Assembly: GCF_018446385.1 (NCBI RefSeq)
Contig: NC_055987.1
Coordinates: 9,137,705 to 9,201,704 of the forward strand
Origin: Zingiber officinale
Taxonomy: Eukaryota > Streptophyta > Magnoliopsida > Zingiberales > Zingiberaceae
Direction: 5' to 3'
DNA: 64,000 nt
Made by a program: the position numbers and the translations under genes
Part shown: piece after piece, positions 12,650-22,823 of the stretch
How positions within the stretch are numbered: position 1 is the first letter of the stretch
How the letters are laid out: the number at the start of each line of letters is the position of its first letter
The notes under the pieces: generated by a model
Databases searched by the model: none
What the model was told of the DNA's origin: nothing
The model's input: only the letters and a program-made list of their open reading frames with translations

Positions 12650-14640
12650 GAACCATGATGGATCTGATATGAAATTATATCAAACTCAATGTGAACCTGA
12701 TATAATTCATATCGGGCTCACACTAGGGTTTGAAGCCAATTCTTTCAATTTTATTTTAACATCCTAGGAGAAGCAGAAATAAGTAATGAACGACATCGTT
12801 GGACTCCTTGCAATCTTAAAAATCCATAGGACTTGAAATGATTCCAATCAGACATGGTTAGATCCATTAGCGGGCTTTGATCAAAATTCACTAATAGATC
12901 TAGACATGTTCGATTGGATCTATTTCAAGTCCTGTGGATTTCTAAGACTGTAAAGAGTCTAACGATATTATCTATTGCTTATTTTGACTTTTCTAGGGTG
13001 TTAAAATGTAATTAGAAGAATCAATTCTAAACCCAACATGGGTCCACTAGGATTTAGAGTTGATTCTTTCAATTACATTTTAACACCCCCAAAGAAGCCG
13101 AAATAACTAATGGACAACATTGTTAGACTTCATGTAGTATTAGAAATTCACAAGACATGAAATAGATTTAATTAGACATGTCTAGGCCCATCAGTAGATT
13201 TTGACCAAAACCTACTGATGAACCTAATTAAACATATCCGATTTGACCTATTTTAGGTCCTATGGATTTCTAAAACTGCAAAAAGTCCAACGGTGTCATC
13301 CATTGCTAATTTCAGCTTCTCTGGAGGTGCTAAAATATAATAAGGAACAATCAGTTCTAAACCCAAACGTGGATCGACGTTGAGCCTGATATGATTCTAT
13401 ATCAAGTCAACGTAAGGGTTTAGAGCTGATTCTTTCAACTACATTTTAACACTCCAAAAAAGTCGAAATATGCAATGGACGATATTGTTGGACTCCTCGT
13501 AGTTTTAGAAATCCACATGACTTGAAAATGAGTCTAATTGGACATGTCTAGGTCCATCAGTGAGCTTTGATCAAAGTCTACAACTAAATTTAGACATGTC
13601 TGATTGGACTGATTTCATCTCCTGTAGATTTCTATGACTGCAAGGAGTCCAACGATATAGTCCATTGCTTATTTTTATTTTTTCAGAGATATTAAAATGT
13701 AATTGGAAGAATTGATTCTAAATCCAACGTGGGCCCATTAGGGTTTAGAACTGATTCTTTCAATTACATTTTAACACCACCAAAGAAGTTGAAATAAGTA
13801 GTTGACAACATTGTTAGACTCCATGGAGTATTAGAAATTCACAGGACTTGAAATGGATCTAATTGGACATGTCTAGGTCCATTAGTGGATTTTGACCAAA
13901 ACCTACTGATGGACCTAGACATATCCGATTTGACTTATTTTAGGTTTTATATATGGATTTTTAAGACTGCAAGAAGTCCAACGGTGTCATCCATTACTAA
14001 TTTCGTCTTCTCCAATGGTGTTAAAATATAATAAGGAAGAATCAGTTCTAAACCTAAACGTGGACCGATGTTGGGCTTGATATGATTTTATATCATGCCC
14101 ACGTTAGGGTTTGGAGTCGATTCTTTCAACTACATTTTAACACTCCAGAAAAGTCGAAATATGCAATGGACGATATTGTTGGGCTCCTCGTAGTTTTAAA
14201 AATCCATATGACTTGAAAATAAGTCTAATGGGACATGTCTAGGTTCATCAGTGAGTTTTGATTGAAATCCACTATGAATTTAGATATTTCTGATTAGACA
14301 TATTCCATGTCCTGTGGATTTCTATAACTGCAAGGAGTCCAACGATATAGTCCATTGCTTATTTTTATTTTTCGGAGATATTAAAATGTAATTGGAAGAA
14401 TCAATTCTAAACTCAACGTCGGCCCATTGTTTACAGCCAATTTTTTCTATTACATTTTAACACTCCAGAGAAATTGAAATTAAGAATGGACTTATACATG
14501 TCTGATTGAATTTATTTTAGGTCTTGTGGATTTTTAATATTGTATGGAATTTAACAATACCATCCATTGCTAATTTTAATTTTTTAATACTAAAATATAA
14601 TAAGGAAGAATTAGTTCTAAATTCATATGTGGACATATCA
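12650..14640. repeat. satellite-like tandem array, about 690-bp higher-order unit
   Basis: A recurring marker (AGGGTTTRGAGYYGATTC-like) begins at 12725, 13049, 13415, 13740, 14106 and, diverged, 14426. Spacings are 324, 366, 325, 366 and 320 bp, so two half-units alternate and the true period is 690-691 bp. Each half-unit has inverted symmetry: a block of the form TTAAAATGTAATTRGAAGAATC ahead of the centre returns as its reverse complement (GATTCTTTCAATTACATTTTAA) after it. No open reading frame runs through the array. The last unit is more diverged and grades into purine-rich DNA. Confidence 0.8.
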
Positions 14641-14868
14641 AGTCCAATGTAGATTTGATATTTAATAAAAATTCAAAAAGAGGATAGAGAGGGAAGAGGA
14701 AAGAGAATAGAGGTGGAATGGATAAGAGAGAGGAAGAATAAAGAGAAGTGGCGGGTAGGGTAAAATGAAAAGAGTATAAATTATATATGGCTTTTGGTAA
14801 ATATTTAAGTACATATAACTTTTGGTTAATTTAAAAACGTAAATGTATCTTTTGGTAAATTACTGTGT
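14641..14868. other. purine-rich and AT-rich spacer
   Basis: GA-rich simple sequence (about 14675-14770) followed by AT-rich DNA up to the hAT target site. No gene seen. Confidence 0.45.
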
Positions 14869-15300
14869 AAAATAAGTTAGGGATGACAATAGGTAGGATT
14901 GGGTAAGATTTTATATCCTTCGTATTCATCCCTATTTATTATATCTATATCCATACCTATCCCTATACCCATCAGGTATTTAACTTTCATACTCATCCCG
15001 ATATTCGTCGGAGTTTCGGGTATCCATATCCTACCCATCATCCTATTATTCCCTACCATTCTCATTTTAAAAAAATATTTCAATGTACTTGTCAGTGTTG
15101 GTGCAACTTTAGGTTAAGGTTGACCTGGTTGACCCGACTCGAGTTGACCTGACTCGAGGTGTATTTTGATGTTTGACGAGAATAGAAAAGTTGTATCTTG
15201 ATGTTTGACAAGAATACAAACTTGGGAGATTGTGGGTGCAACCTTTGGTCAAGGTTGACCTGGTTGACCCGACTTGAGTTGACCTGATTCGGGTAAATTC

Positions 15301-15500
15301 CAAGTATGGAGACTTGGCACGGAAAAGTCCAAGCAGGGAGCTTGGCACGGGAAAAGCCCAAGTATGGAGACTTGGCACGGAAAAGTCCAAGTATGGAGAC
15401 TTGGCACGGAAAAGTCCAAGCAGGGAGCTTGGCACGGGAAAAGACCAAGCAGGGAGCTTGGCACGGGGAAAAGTCCAAGTATGGAAGCTTGGCATGGGAA
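15301..15500 (+). repeat. tandem repeat 1 in 5' LTR (about 27-30 bp unit)
   Basis: About seven units of the form AGTCCAAGTATGGAGACTTG followed by GCACGGAA, alternating with an AGCAGGGAGCTTGGCACGGG variant. The matching zone in the 3' LTR (about 20367-20605) has one more unit, so copy number changed after or during insertion. Confidence 0.85.
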
Positions 15501-15504
15501 GTCA

Positions 15505-16085
15505 GAGAGGGCTCGGGAGCTCGTTCTCTGGACCAGACGAAGTCGGAGAGGGCTCGGCAGCTCGTTCTCCGAACTAGGTCAGAGAGGGCTCGGGAGCTCG
15601 TTCTCTGGACCAGATGAGGAAGTCGGAGAGGGCTCGGTAGCTCGTTCTCCGGACTAGGTCAGAGAGGGCTCGGGAGCTCGTTCTCTGGACCGGACGAAGT
15701 CGGAGAGGGCTCGGTAGCTCGTTCTCCGGACTAGGTCAGAGAGGGCTCGGGAGCTCGTTCTCTGGACCGGATGAAGTCGGAGAGGGCTTGGTAGCTCGTT
15801 CTCCGGACTAAGTCAGAGAGGGCTCGGTAGCTCGTTCTCTGGACCGGACATGGAAGTCGGAGAGGGCTCGGTAGCTCGTTCTCCAGACTAGGTCAGAGAG
15901 GGCTCGGTAGCTCGTTCTCTGGACCGGACGAAGTCGGAGAGGGCTCGGTAGCTCGTTCTCCGGACTAGGTCAGAGAGGGCTCGGTAGCTCGTTCTCTGGA
16001 CCGGACATGGAAGTCGGAGAGGGCTCGGTAGCTCGTTCTCCAGACTAGGTCAGAGAGGGCTTGGTAGCTCGTTCTCAAGACCAGG
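15505..16085 (+). repeat. tandem repeat 2 in 5' LTR (about 38-45 bp unit)
   Basis: More than a dozen units built on GAGAGGGCTCGGTAGCTCGT followed by TCTCYGGACYRG. Units alternate between 'GTCAGAG...CTCTGGACC' and 'GTCGGAG...CTCCGGACT' types, giving a longer pair-wise period. The 3' LTR carries a matching but internally rearranged array (20607-21137). Confidence 0.85.
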
Positions 16086-16136
16086 AAGGCCTTAGGATTT
16101 AGGGATGAGAAGCTCTAAATCCACATGGGCATTGGA

Positions 16137-16375
16137 TCGGTCAGCAAACCGATCCAGTGATACTCAGGTTTATCTAATCGGTCTGGTGACCGATCAGTAA
16201 CCAAACAGAGGTCACTGTGAGTTATCTGATCGGTCTGTAGACCGATCAGGAAGCGATCAAAAACGAGAACAAGTATGGGGATCGGTCTGGGGACCGATCA
16301 GCCTAGGGCCTGATCAGTCCACAGACCGATCAGGAGTCTCCCAGACCGATCAGGTTGGAGCCTGATCGGTCCAGG
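16137..16375 (+). repeat. cluster of GATCGGTC hairpin motifs in 5' LTR
   Basis: Several short inverted repeats pair GATCGGT with ACCGATC across 5-12 bp loops, for example near 16174-16198, 16225-16250 and 16278-16302. The same motif family recurs in the 3' LTR (21192-21440) and in the interior at about 19630-19730. Confidence 0.8.
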
Positions 16376-16997
16376 CCTAGCCGTTGCGACACAACAGCTA
16401 GATTTCTGTGTTGCTCTTTGTCTTCTTCACAGGTGTAGCAGGTGCAGGATATATATATCGAGGTCGAGGGCCTCTACAGTAACTCTTCTTCTTGTTCCTC
16501 ACTCTTGCGATATGAGCTTTGCTGAGCTCTGTGTTTCTGAAGCTTCGTGTGAGCTTCCCTCGGCTGGTTTGCTGATCAGTTGCTGCTGGCATCGTGAAGT
16601 TGTTGCTTCATCGAACTCTAGTCAACAAGAAGGCAAGCAAAGTGTTGTTACATTCATATTCTTCTTGTTTTCTTGCTCTATCTTGTACTCCTTTATTGTT
16701 GTTGCAAAAGAGATTGTGGCGAGGTTTCTCCACCCAGAAGGAGTTCATATTAGCCGGTTATCCGGGGTCTCATCCACCGACGAATTGATAGGCTTCGTCC
16801 ACCTTACGGACATGCCGAGGAGTAGGAGTATCATCTCCGAACCTCGTTACATCATCGTGTTTGTGGTTTGATCTTCTCCACTTTCGTTTCTACATTGTAT
16901 TTCCGCTGCGCTAACCTAAATTGTAGGAAGAAACGATAATTTGGGGTCGGCTATTCACACCCCCCCTCTCTAGCCGCTATCCGAAGGTCCTAACAAG

Positions 16998-17009
16998 TGG
17001 TATCAGAGC
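16998..17009 (+). promoter_or_regulatory. primer-binding site, initiator tRNA-Met
   Basis: TGGTATCAGAGC lies two bases after the end of the 5' LTR. It is complementary to the 3' end of plant initiator tRNA-Met, the usual minus-strand primer of plant LTR retrotransposons. Confidence 0.92.
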
Positions 17010-17057
17010 GAGGTCGCTCTTCGTCAGATTAACACCCGGGGGAGCACGAGCTAGAGA

Positions 17058-18530
17058 ATGGATCAACTTGGAGAAGACGTCACGATTCCACCCTTCTACG
17101 ATCGCGACGACTTCGCGTTTTGGAAGGTAAGAATGAAGTATTTTCTTATGACTAACCTAGTAAATTGGAATTGTGTACAAGTAGGTTTTATTTTTCCGGT
17201 GGATAAAGAAGGAGAACCTCTTGAGAAGAAGAAGTGGACGAAGGAACAAATCCTCCAATCCATAATCAACGACGAGGTAACGAAAATCTTTGAATTTTCA
17301 TTACCTAATGATATCTTGTGTAAGATAGGTAGATACAACAATGCCAAGGAGTTGTGGAACAACTTGGCTAAGTTCCATGAGGAGAGCTCCAATTCAAGTC
17401 ATGAAGAGGAGTCAAGTGAGCCAAGTAGCTCACATCATGGAGGTATGGAATTAGAAGTTGAGGGCTACTCAACATCTAAGGAAGAAGAGGAGGAGATTTC
17501 TTTATCAAGATTGGTGCAAGAAGAAGCCTCTACCTCCGGAAGGGATGAAGAAGAGAGTTTATGTTCATCCTCAACCCTAGGTAACTCAAGCAACTTAATT
17601 TCAAGTAAATTACATATAATGTGCTTTGAGTGTAGGGAATATGGGCATTACAAGAGTAAATGACCAAAGAGGATTAGAAAGACTCCACAGGCACCAAAAG
17701 TCAAGGAAGCCGGAGTCCCGATACGCAAGGGCAAGGAGCACGTGGTGTGCTTCCAATGCAAGCAAAGGGGACATTATAGGAGCCAATGTCCGAGGGGGAG
17801 GCAACCTCACCAGGACAAGAGACCAAGCACATCTATGGGGGGAGCTAAGGCAAACCCTAAGGTATCTTTTAAGGCACATTATTGCAATTCTAATAAGAAA
17901 CATGCTAGTAGCTTTATTGCAATTGCCAATGATGATAAGCATGATAACCATAGAAACCGATACATGTGCTTAGGTGCCAAACATGTTAATCTAGGTAAGG
18001 ATGATACTAGAAATGCCAACCCTAGAATTAACTCATCTAAGGTTAAGGAAAACCTAGATAGGAATCCCAAAACAACAAGACATATGCCTAGGAATACCTC
18101 AAAGAAAAATGACAAATTAAAACTTGAGGTATTAGAGAAGGAAAATCAAGTCTTGAGGTCAAGACTTGACACCTTAGAAAAGACTCTTAAGAATTTGGAG
18201 AAGTCAACTCTAGGGTCTAAGGGTCAAAAGCAAAAGCCCAAGGACATGAGAGGTTTGAGTCACAAACCTAAGTCTTAAGTGGTCAAGCCCACTTACCATA
18301 ATGTTACATTCGATTATGGAACAAGACCTAGGGCTAGGAAGACCATCACCAAGGTCACAAGGGGAGTCACCCCTAGAGTTGATCTTGATGAGTCCCAAAT
18401 GACCAAGGCTTTAAAGCCTAGGAGGGTCATTAGGAGGGTTGCTAGGGAAGTCATCCCTAGTGAATATTTAGTGAACCCAATGAGCTCAAATAGGTTTTGG
18501 GTTCCTAGGAGCGTGATTTCATCACGCTAG
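17058..18530 (+). pseudogene. Copia-type gag with two zinc knuckles, two nonsense codons
   Basis: One frame runs from ATG 17058 to TAG 18528-18530, interrupted only by TGA 17661-17663 and TAA 18276-18278. The N-terminal part (IPPFYDRDDFAFWKVRMKYF near residues 11-30, later KELWNNLAKFHEES) matches plant Copia gag (DUF4219/UBN2 type). An acidic Ser-rich linker follows. The first zinc knuckle reads CFECREYGHYKSK and then TGA exactly where the last Cys should be. The second, CFQCKQRGHYRSQC, is intact. Then come a basic region, a coiled coil (KLKLEVLEKENQVLRSRLDT), the TAA, and a tail ending EYLVNPMSSNRFWVPRSV that is usual for long gags of this group. Gag would form the virus-like particle. No pol follows. 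Confidence 0.85.
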
Positions 18531-20159
18531 ATGGTTTAGGGTGTGCCAACCTTAATTGGATAGGTAGTTAACCTACTCATGGCAAAAGGTGGCATTTTAG
18601 GAATATTCAATGTGTAATCAAGCCTTGAAAATGAAATTAAGAACTGTTCCTAAGGTGATTAGGATGTGCCAACCACATTTGAAGAGTTTTCTAAGATCAA
18701 TCTAATTGGCACATAGTGATCTAAAAGTCTTTAGTATATGATTTTAGGTCTATTACACTTAGGAATATAGAATTTATGGTAAAATGATCAAAACTATCAA
18801 AAATGGCAACTAAGGCTAGAATTAGGTATTTTCTATACCTTTATATGTTATTTGCCATACATTGTTTGTCATATGCCATGTCATGACATCATATTTATTT
18901 TATCATTTGAAATGTCATGATAATGCTTAGGTTAGTTATATGTCATGTCTTATTTAAGTTTCATACTTGATGACATGACATCATGACATTGGCACATGTT
19001 TCCACTTATGATATATGCCATGTCATCATCTCTTGCATTTATGATCAATTAATTTGATTTAAGGATAAAAACATAATTTGATATGGAGATCAAATTGTTG
19101 TTTAGAAAATGCATGAGAATTTAGCTTAAGATGACCTAAACCCATATCTCAGATCAAAATTGACTTGGATGTGTTTGATACACCTTAGATGTGTGTGAGA
19201 TATTAAGATTATGAGTTAGGATCAAGGTGCATAGCTCTTGTACCTAGATGAGCCTAATTCTAAATTGAGGATCATAGGGAAAGCTTGTGTACAAGTCATG
19301 TACATTTAGCCCTAAGATTGTGGTCCTAAATTGAATGGTTTAAAATCATTTCAAAATTGATTTGAAAAACCTTGATGAAGCTTTTCTAGTGATAGCATTC
19401 ATCATTGAGCAAGTTGATACAAAGATGGATTAACCTTGAGCTATTTCAAAGTTTTTCGAACTTTGTATCAAGATTTGAAAATGGAAGTTATTTTCATAGA
19501 AAACTATTTTTCCATGATAATATATGTTATGAGGAATGTGTCCTCAAAATTTTACAATTTTTGAAATTTTATGTGAATTTTTAGGGGTTTCTGAATTTCG
19601 GGAGAAAAGACAGAAATTCCTATCAGAGCTTTGTGGACCGATCAGAGGGGATGCTGATCGGTCCAGGGAGGTCTGGATCGGTCACTTGACCGATCCAGGG
19701 AAGTGTGGATCGGTCTGGTGACCGATCCAGTAAAGGGCTGAGCGTGCCAAAATGCTGATTTTCGACTGATTGTCTGAAATTTCAGCTGGAAGTTGGTATT
19801 TTAGATTTCTAAAGGATTGAAACTCTCTAAGACATTGTTGGTGCAACGGTCAAGGGGGAGTTTTTACTCGTCAAGATTAGTGATATGGGGAGTGTCACTA
19901 TGTTGATTGTTGTATTTAGTATCAAGGGGTAAATTAAGGGTTTCAATGAAAGGTATGAGACTTTCATTAGGAAGAAACTCTTGACCTTGATTCACTATTT
20001 TTGATGTGTGTCAAAAAGGGGAAGAATGTCTAGAGAATGTTCAAGGAAAAACATTGGAATTTGGGGAGAATGCTCAAGGAAGAGCATTGGAGAACTATTG
20101 GAAAACCTAAGTTAGGTTATCGGGTTAACCTAACTTGATTATGGTTTTTGTCAAACATC
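18531..20159 (+). other. non-coding interior of the LTR element
   Basis: About 1.6 kb between gag and the polypurine tract. It contains many ATGTCATGACAT-like short words (18860-19030) and a GATCGGTC hairpin cluster at about 19630-19730. No pol domain was recognised in any frame. Such filler between gag and PPT is typical of LARD-type elements. Confidence 0.7.
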
Positions 20160-20172
20160 AAAAAGGGGGAGA
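20160..20172 (+). promoter_or_regulatory. polypurine tract
   Basis: AAAAAGGGGGAGA immediately before the 3' LTR start at 20174, the plus-strand priming site of the retrotransposon. Confidence 0.9.
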
Positions 20173-20173
20173 T

Positions 20174-22059
20174 TGTTGGTGCAACCTTAGGTCAAGGTTG
20201 ACCTGGTTGACCCGACTCGAGTTGACCTGACTCGAGGTGTATTTTGATGTTTGACGAGAATAGAAAAGTTGTATCTTGATGTTTGACAAGAATACAAACT
20301 TGGGAGATTGTGGGTGCAACCTTTGGTCAAGGTTGACCTGGTTGACCCGACTTGAGTTGACCTGATTCGGGTAAAGTCCAAGTATGGAGACTTGGCACGG
20401 AAAAGTCCAAGTATGGAGACTTGACACGGAAAAGTCCAAGCAGGGAGCTTGGCACGGGAAAAGCCCAAGTATGGAGACTTGGCACGGAAAAGTCCAAGTA
20501 TGGAGACTTGGCACGGAAAAGTCCAAGCAGGGAGCTTGGCACGGGAAAAGACCAAGCAGGGAGCTTGGCACGGGGAAAAGTCCAAGTATGGAAGCTTGGC
20601 ATGGGAAGTCAGAGAGGGCTCGGGAGCTCGTTCTCTGGACCAGACGAAGTCGGAGAGGGCTCGGCAGCTCGTTCTCCGAACTAGGTCAGAGAGGGCTCGG
20701 GAGCTCGTTCTCTGGACCAGATGAGGAAGTCGGAGAGGGCTCGGTAGCTCGTTCTCCGGACTAGGTCAGAGAGGGCTCGGGAGCTCGTTCTCTGGACCGG
20801 ACGAAGTCGGAGAGGGCTCGGTAGTCGTTCTCCGGACTAGGTCGGAGAGGGCTCGGGAGCTCGTTCTCTGGACCGGATGAAGTCGGAGAGGGCTTGGTAG
20901 CTCGTTCTCCGGACTAGGTCAGAGAGGGCTCGGTAGCTCGTTCTCTGGACCGGACGTGGAAGTCGGAGAGGGCTCGGTAGCTCGTTCTCCAGACTAGGTC
21001 AGAGAGGGCTCGGTAGCTCGTTCTCTGGACCGGACGAAGTCGGAGAGGGCTCGGTAGAACGTCCAGACTAGGTCAGAGAGGGCTCGGTAGCTCGTTCTCC
21101 AGACTAGGTCAGAGAGGGCTCGGTAGCTCGTTCTCAAGACCAGGAAGGCCTTAGGATTTAGGGATGAGAAGCTCTAAATCCACATGGGCATTGGATCGGT
21201 CAGCAAACCGATCCAGTGATACTCAGGTTTATCTAATCGGTCTGGTGACCGATCAGTAACCAAACAGAGGTCACTGTGAGTTATCTGATCGGTCTGTAGA
21301 CCGATCAGGAAGCCTACTGATCAGTCCACAGACCGATCAGGAAGATCGGTCTGGGGACCGATCAGCCTAGGGCCTGATCGGTCCACAGACCGATCAGGAG
21401 TCTCCCAGACCGATCAGGTTGGAGCCTGATCGGTCCAGGCCTAGCCGTTGCGACACAACGGCTAGATTTCTGTGTTGCTCTTTGTCTTCTTCACAGGTGC
21501 AGCAGGTGCAGGATATATATATCGAGGTCGAGGGCCTCTACAGTAACTCTTCTTCTTGTTCCTCACTCTTGCGATCTGAGCTTTGCTGAGCTCTGTGTTT
21601 CTGAAGCTTCGTGTGAGCTTCCCTCGGCTGGTTTGCTGATCAGTTGCTGCTGGCATCGTGAAGTTGTTGCTTCATCGAACTCCAGTCGACAAGAAGGCAA
21701 GTAAAGTGTTGTTACATTCATATTCTTCTTGTTTTCTTGCTTTATCTTGTACTCCTTTATTGCTGTTGCAAAAGAGATTGTGGCGAGGTTTCTCCACCCA
21801 GAAGGAGTTCATATTAGCCGGTTATCCGGGGTCTCATCCACCGACGGATTGATAGGCTTCGCCCACCTTACAGACATGCCGAGGAGTAGGAGTATCATCT
21901 CCGAACCTCGTTACATCATCGTGTTTGAGGTTTGATCTTCTCCACTTTCGTTTCTACATTGTATTTCCGCTGCGCTAACCTAAATTGTAGGAAGAAACGA
22001 TAATTTGGGGTCGGCTATTCACACCCCCCCTCTCTAGCCGCTATCCGAAGGTCCTAACA
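20174..22059 (+). repeat. 3' LTR
   Basis: About 1,886 bp, same borders as the 5' LTR (TGTTGG to TAACA). Differences seen: one additional unit in tandem repeat 1, shuffled units and a small deletion in tandem repeat 2 (near 21055), and a different hairpin arrangement around 21300-21350. Outside the repeats only scattered substitutions are visible. Confidence 0.9.
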
Positions 22060-22426
22060 GTCAGCTCTTCCTCGTCTCACACTCCTTCGATCGGGTGAAT
22101 ATTTTCCATGGAAAAGAAGATGAGATGTGTGTTGATAATAGGATAAAGAGACAAACTAAGTTTTTTTTTCTAAGACGAATAACGGGCTAAAGTTTTTTCT
22201 TTCCCAATAAAAAATGAGGCTTATAAATAAATAAATATATCGGGTATCGGGTATGGTATGGGTAGGATTTTATCACATCCGCCTCCATACGCATACCCGA
22301 AATACCCATACCCGAATACCCATTTACTATAATCAGGTATAAAAATTTCCTCCATATCCTCCTCCATTCGGGTCGGATGTCGGATTATCCATCGGATTCG
22401 GGGGAAATTGTCATCCTTAAAATAAG

Positions 22427-22823
22427 TATATTTTTTATATTAATAAAATATTAAAGATATTTGGATAATTGTTAAACTTTTGGGGTGATTTTGAAAATTA
22501 CCCTCCTGTTTTCTTTGTCTACTTCCGCAACCCTACTGCCAATCCGGTCCTCTCATTTCTTCGTTCTTCTCTCATCCTCACCCTTCTTCTTCTTCTTCTT
22601 GTTCTTTCTCCTCTGCTCGCTGCCTTCGCAGTTAAACCCCTCCGTTCCTCAGCCGTGATCATATTACCTCCCCGTTCCTTCGATCTTTCTCTGTCGGTAA
22701 CGGGCATGGTTTAAAAATCTCTCTGGGCCAGCCTTCAATGTGGTCATTGAGCTTCGTTGTTTCGTCGCGGCGGACCGCAACTCAGTAAACGGCGGAGTAG
22801 AGCAAAGAAAGACAGAAAGAAAG
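22427..22823 (+). promoter_or_regulatory. TlyA-like gene upstream region / 5' UTR
   Basis: From the hAT target site to the start codon at 22824. AT-rich at first, then CT-rich (22530-22620, with a CTT run), a common feature of plant 5' UTRs. Start of transcription not determined. The nearest transposon border is about 400 bp from the start codon. Confidence 0.5.

Larger units (their letters stand above)
15096..16995 (+). repeat. 5' LTR
   Basis: About 1,900 bp, starting TGTTGGTGCAAC and ending GGTCCTAACA just before the primer-binding site. It contains three successive internal repeat zones, listed separately, then a stretch (16390-16900) that should hold the promoter and polyadenylation signals of the element. 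Short open frames inside the repeats are by-products of the tandem structure. Confidence 0.9.
15096..22059 (+). mobile_element. gag-only LTR retrotransposon (LARD-like, Copia-type gag)
   Basis: Complete element of 6,964 bp flanked by a perfect 5-bp duplication GTCAG (15091-15095 and 22060-22064). Long LTRs (about 1.9 kb) start TGTTGG and end TAACA. A primer-binding site for initiator tRNA-Met follows the 5' LTR and a polypurine tract precedes the 3' LTR. Between them only a gag-like frame is found (17058-18530). No protease, integrase, reverse transcriptase or RNase H was recognised in the 3.2-kb interior, so mobility must have depended on a relative. The two LTRs look nearly identical over most of their length, pointing to a recent insertion. 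Confidence 0.9.
14877..22418. mobile_element. hAT-type non-autonomous element split by an LTR retrotransposon
   Basis: A perfect 8-bp duplication AAAATAAG flanks the unit (14869-14876 and 22419-22426), the size made by hAT transposition. The ends are inverted: AGGGATGACAAT starts at 14879 and ATTGTCATCCTT ends at 22418. Subterminal DNA is rich in degenerate CGGGTATGGGTA-like words on both sides. Removing the nested LTR element and one target-site copy leaves about 570 bp without coding capacity, so this was a MITE-sized hAT before the retrotransposon landed in it. Confidence 0.8.

Noticed and set aside
15092-15657. Several open frames of 70-130 codons on both strands in the 5' LTR
   Set aside because: They consist of the tandem repeat read in different frames (METWHGKVQ-type repeats) and recur identically in the 3' LTR (20158-20764). 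They have no independent coding evidence.
15505-16085. Regular short repeats resembling a CRISPR array
   Set aside because: Units are contiguous without unique spacers, lie in an LTR and are duplicated in the other LTR; this is a eukaryotic minisatellite.
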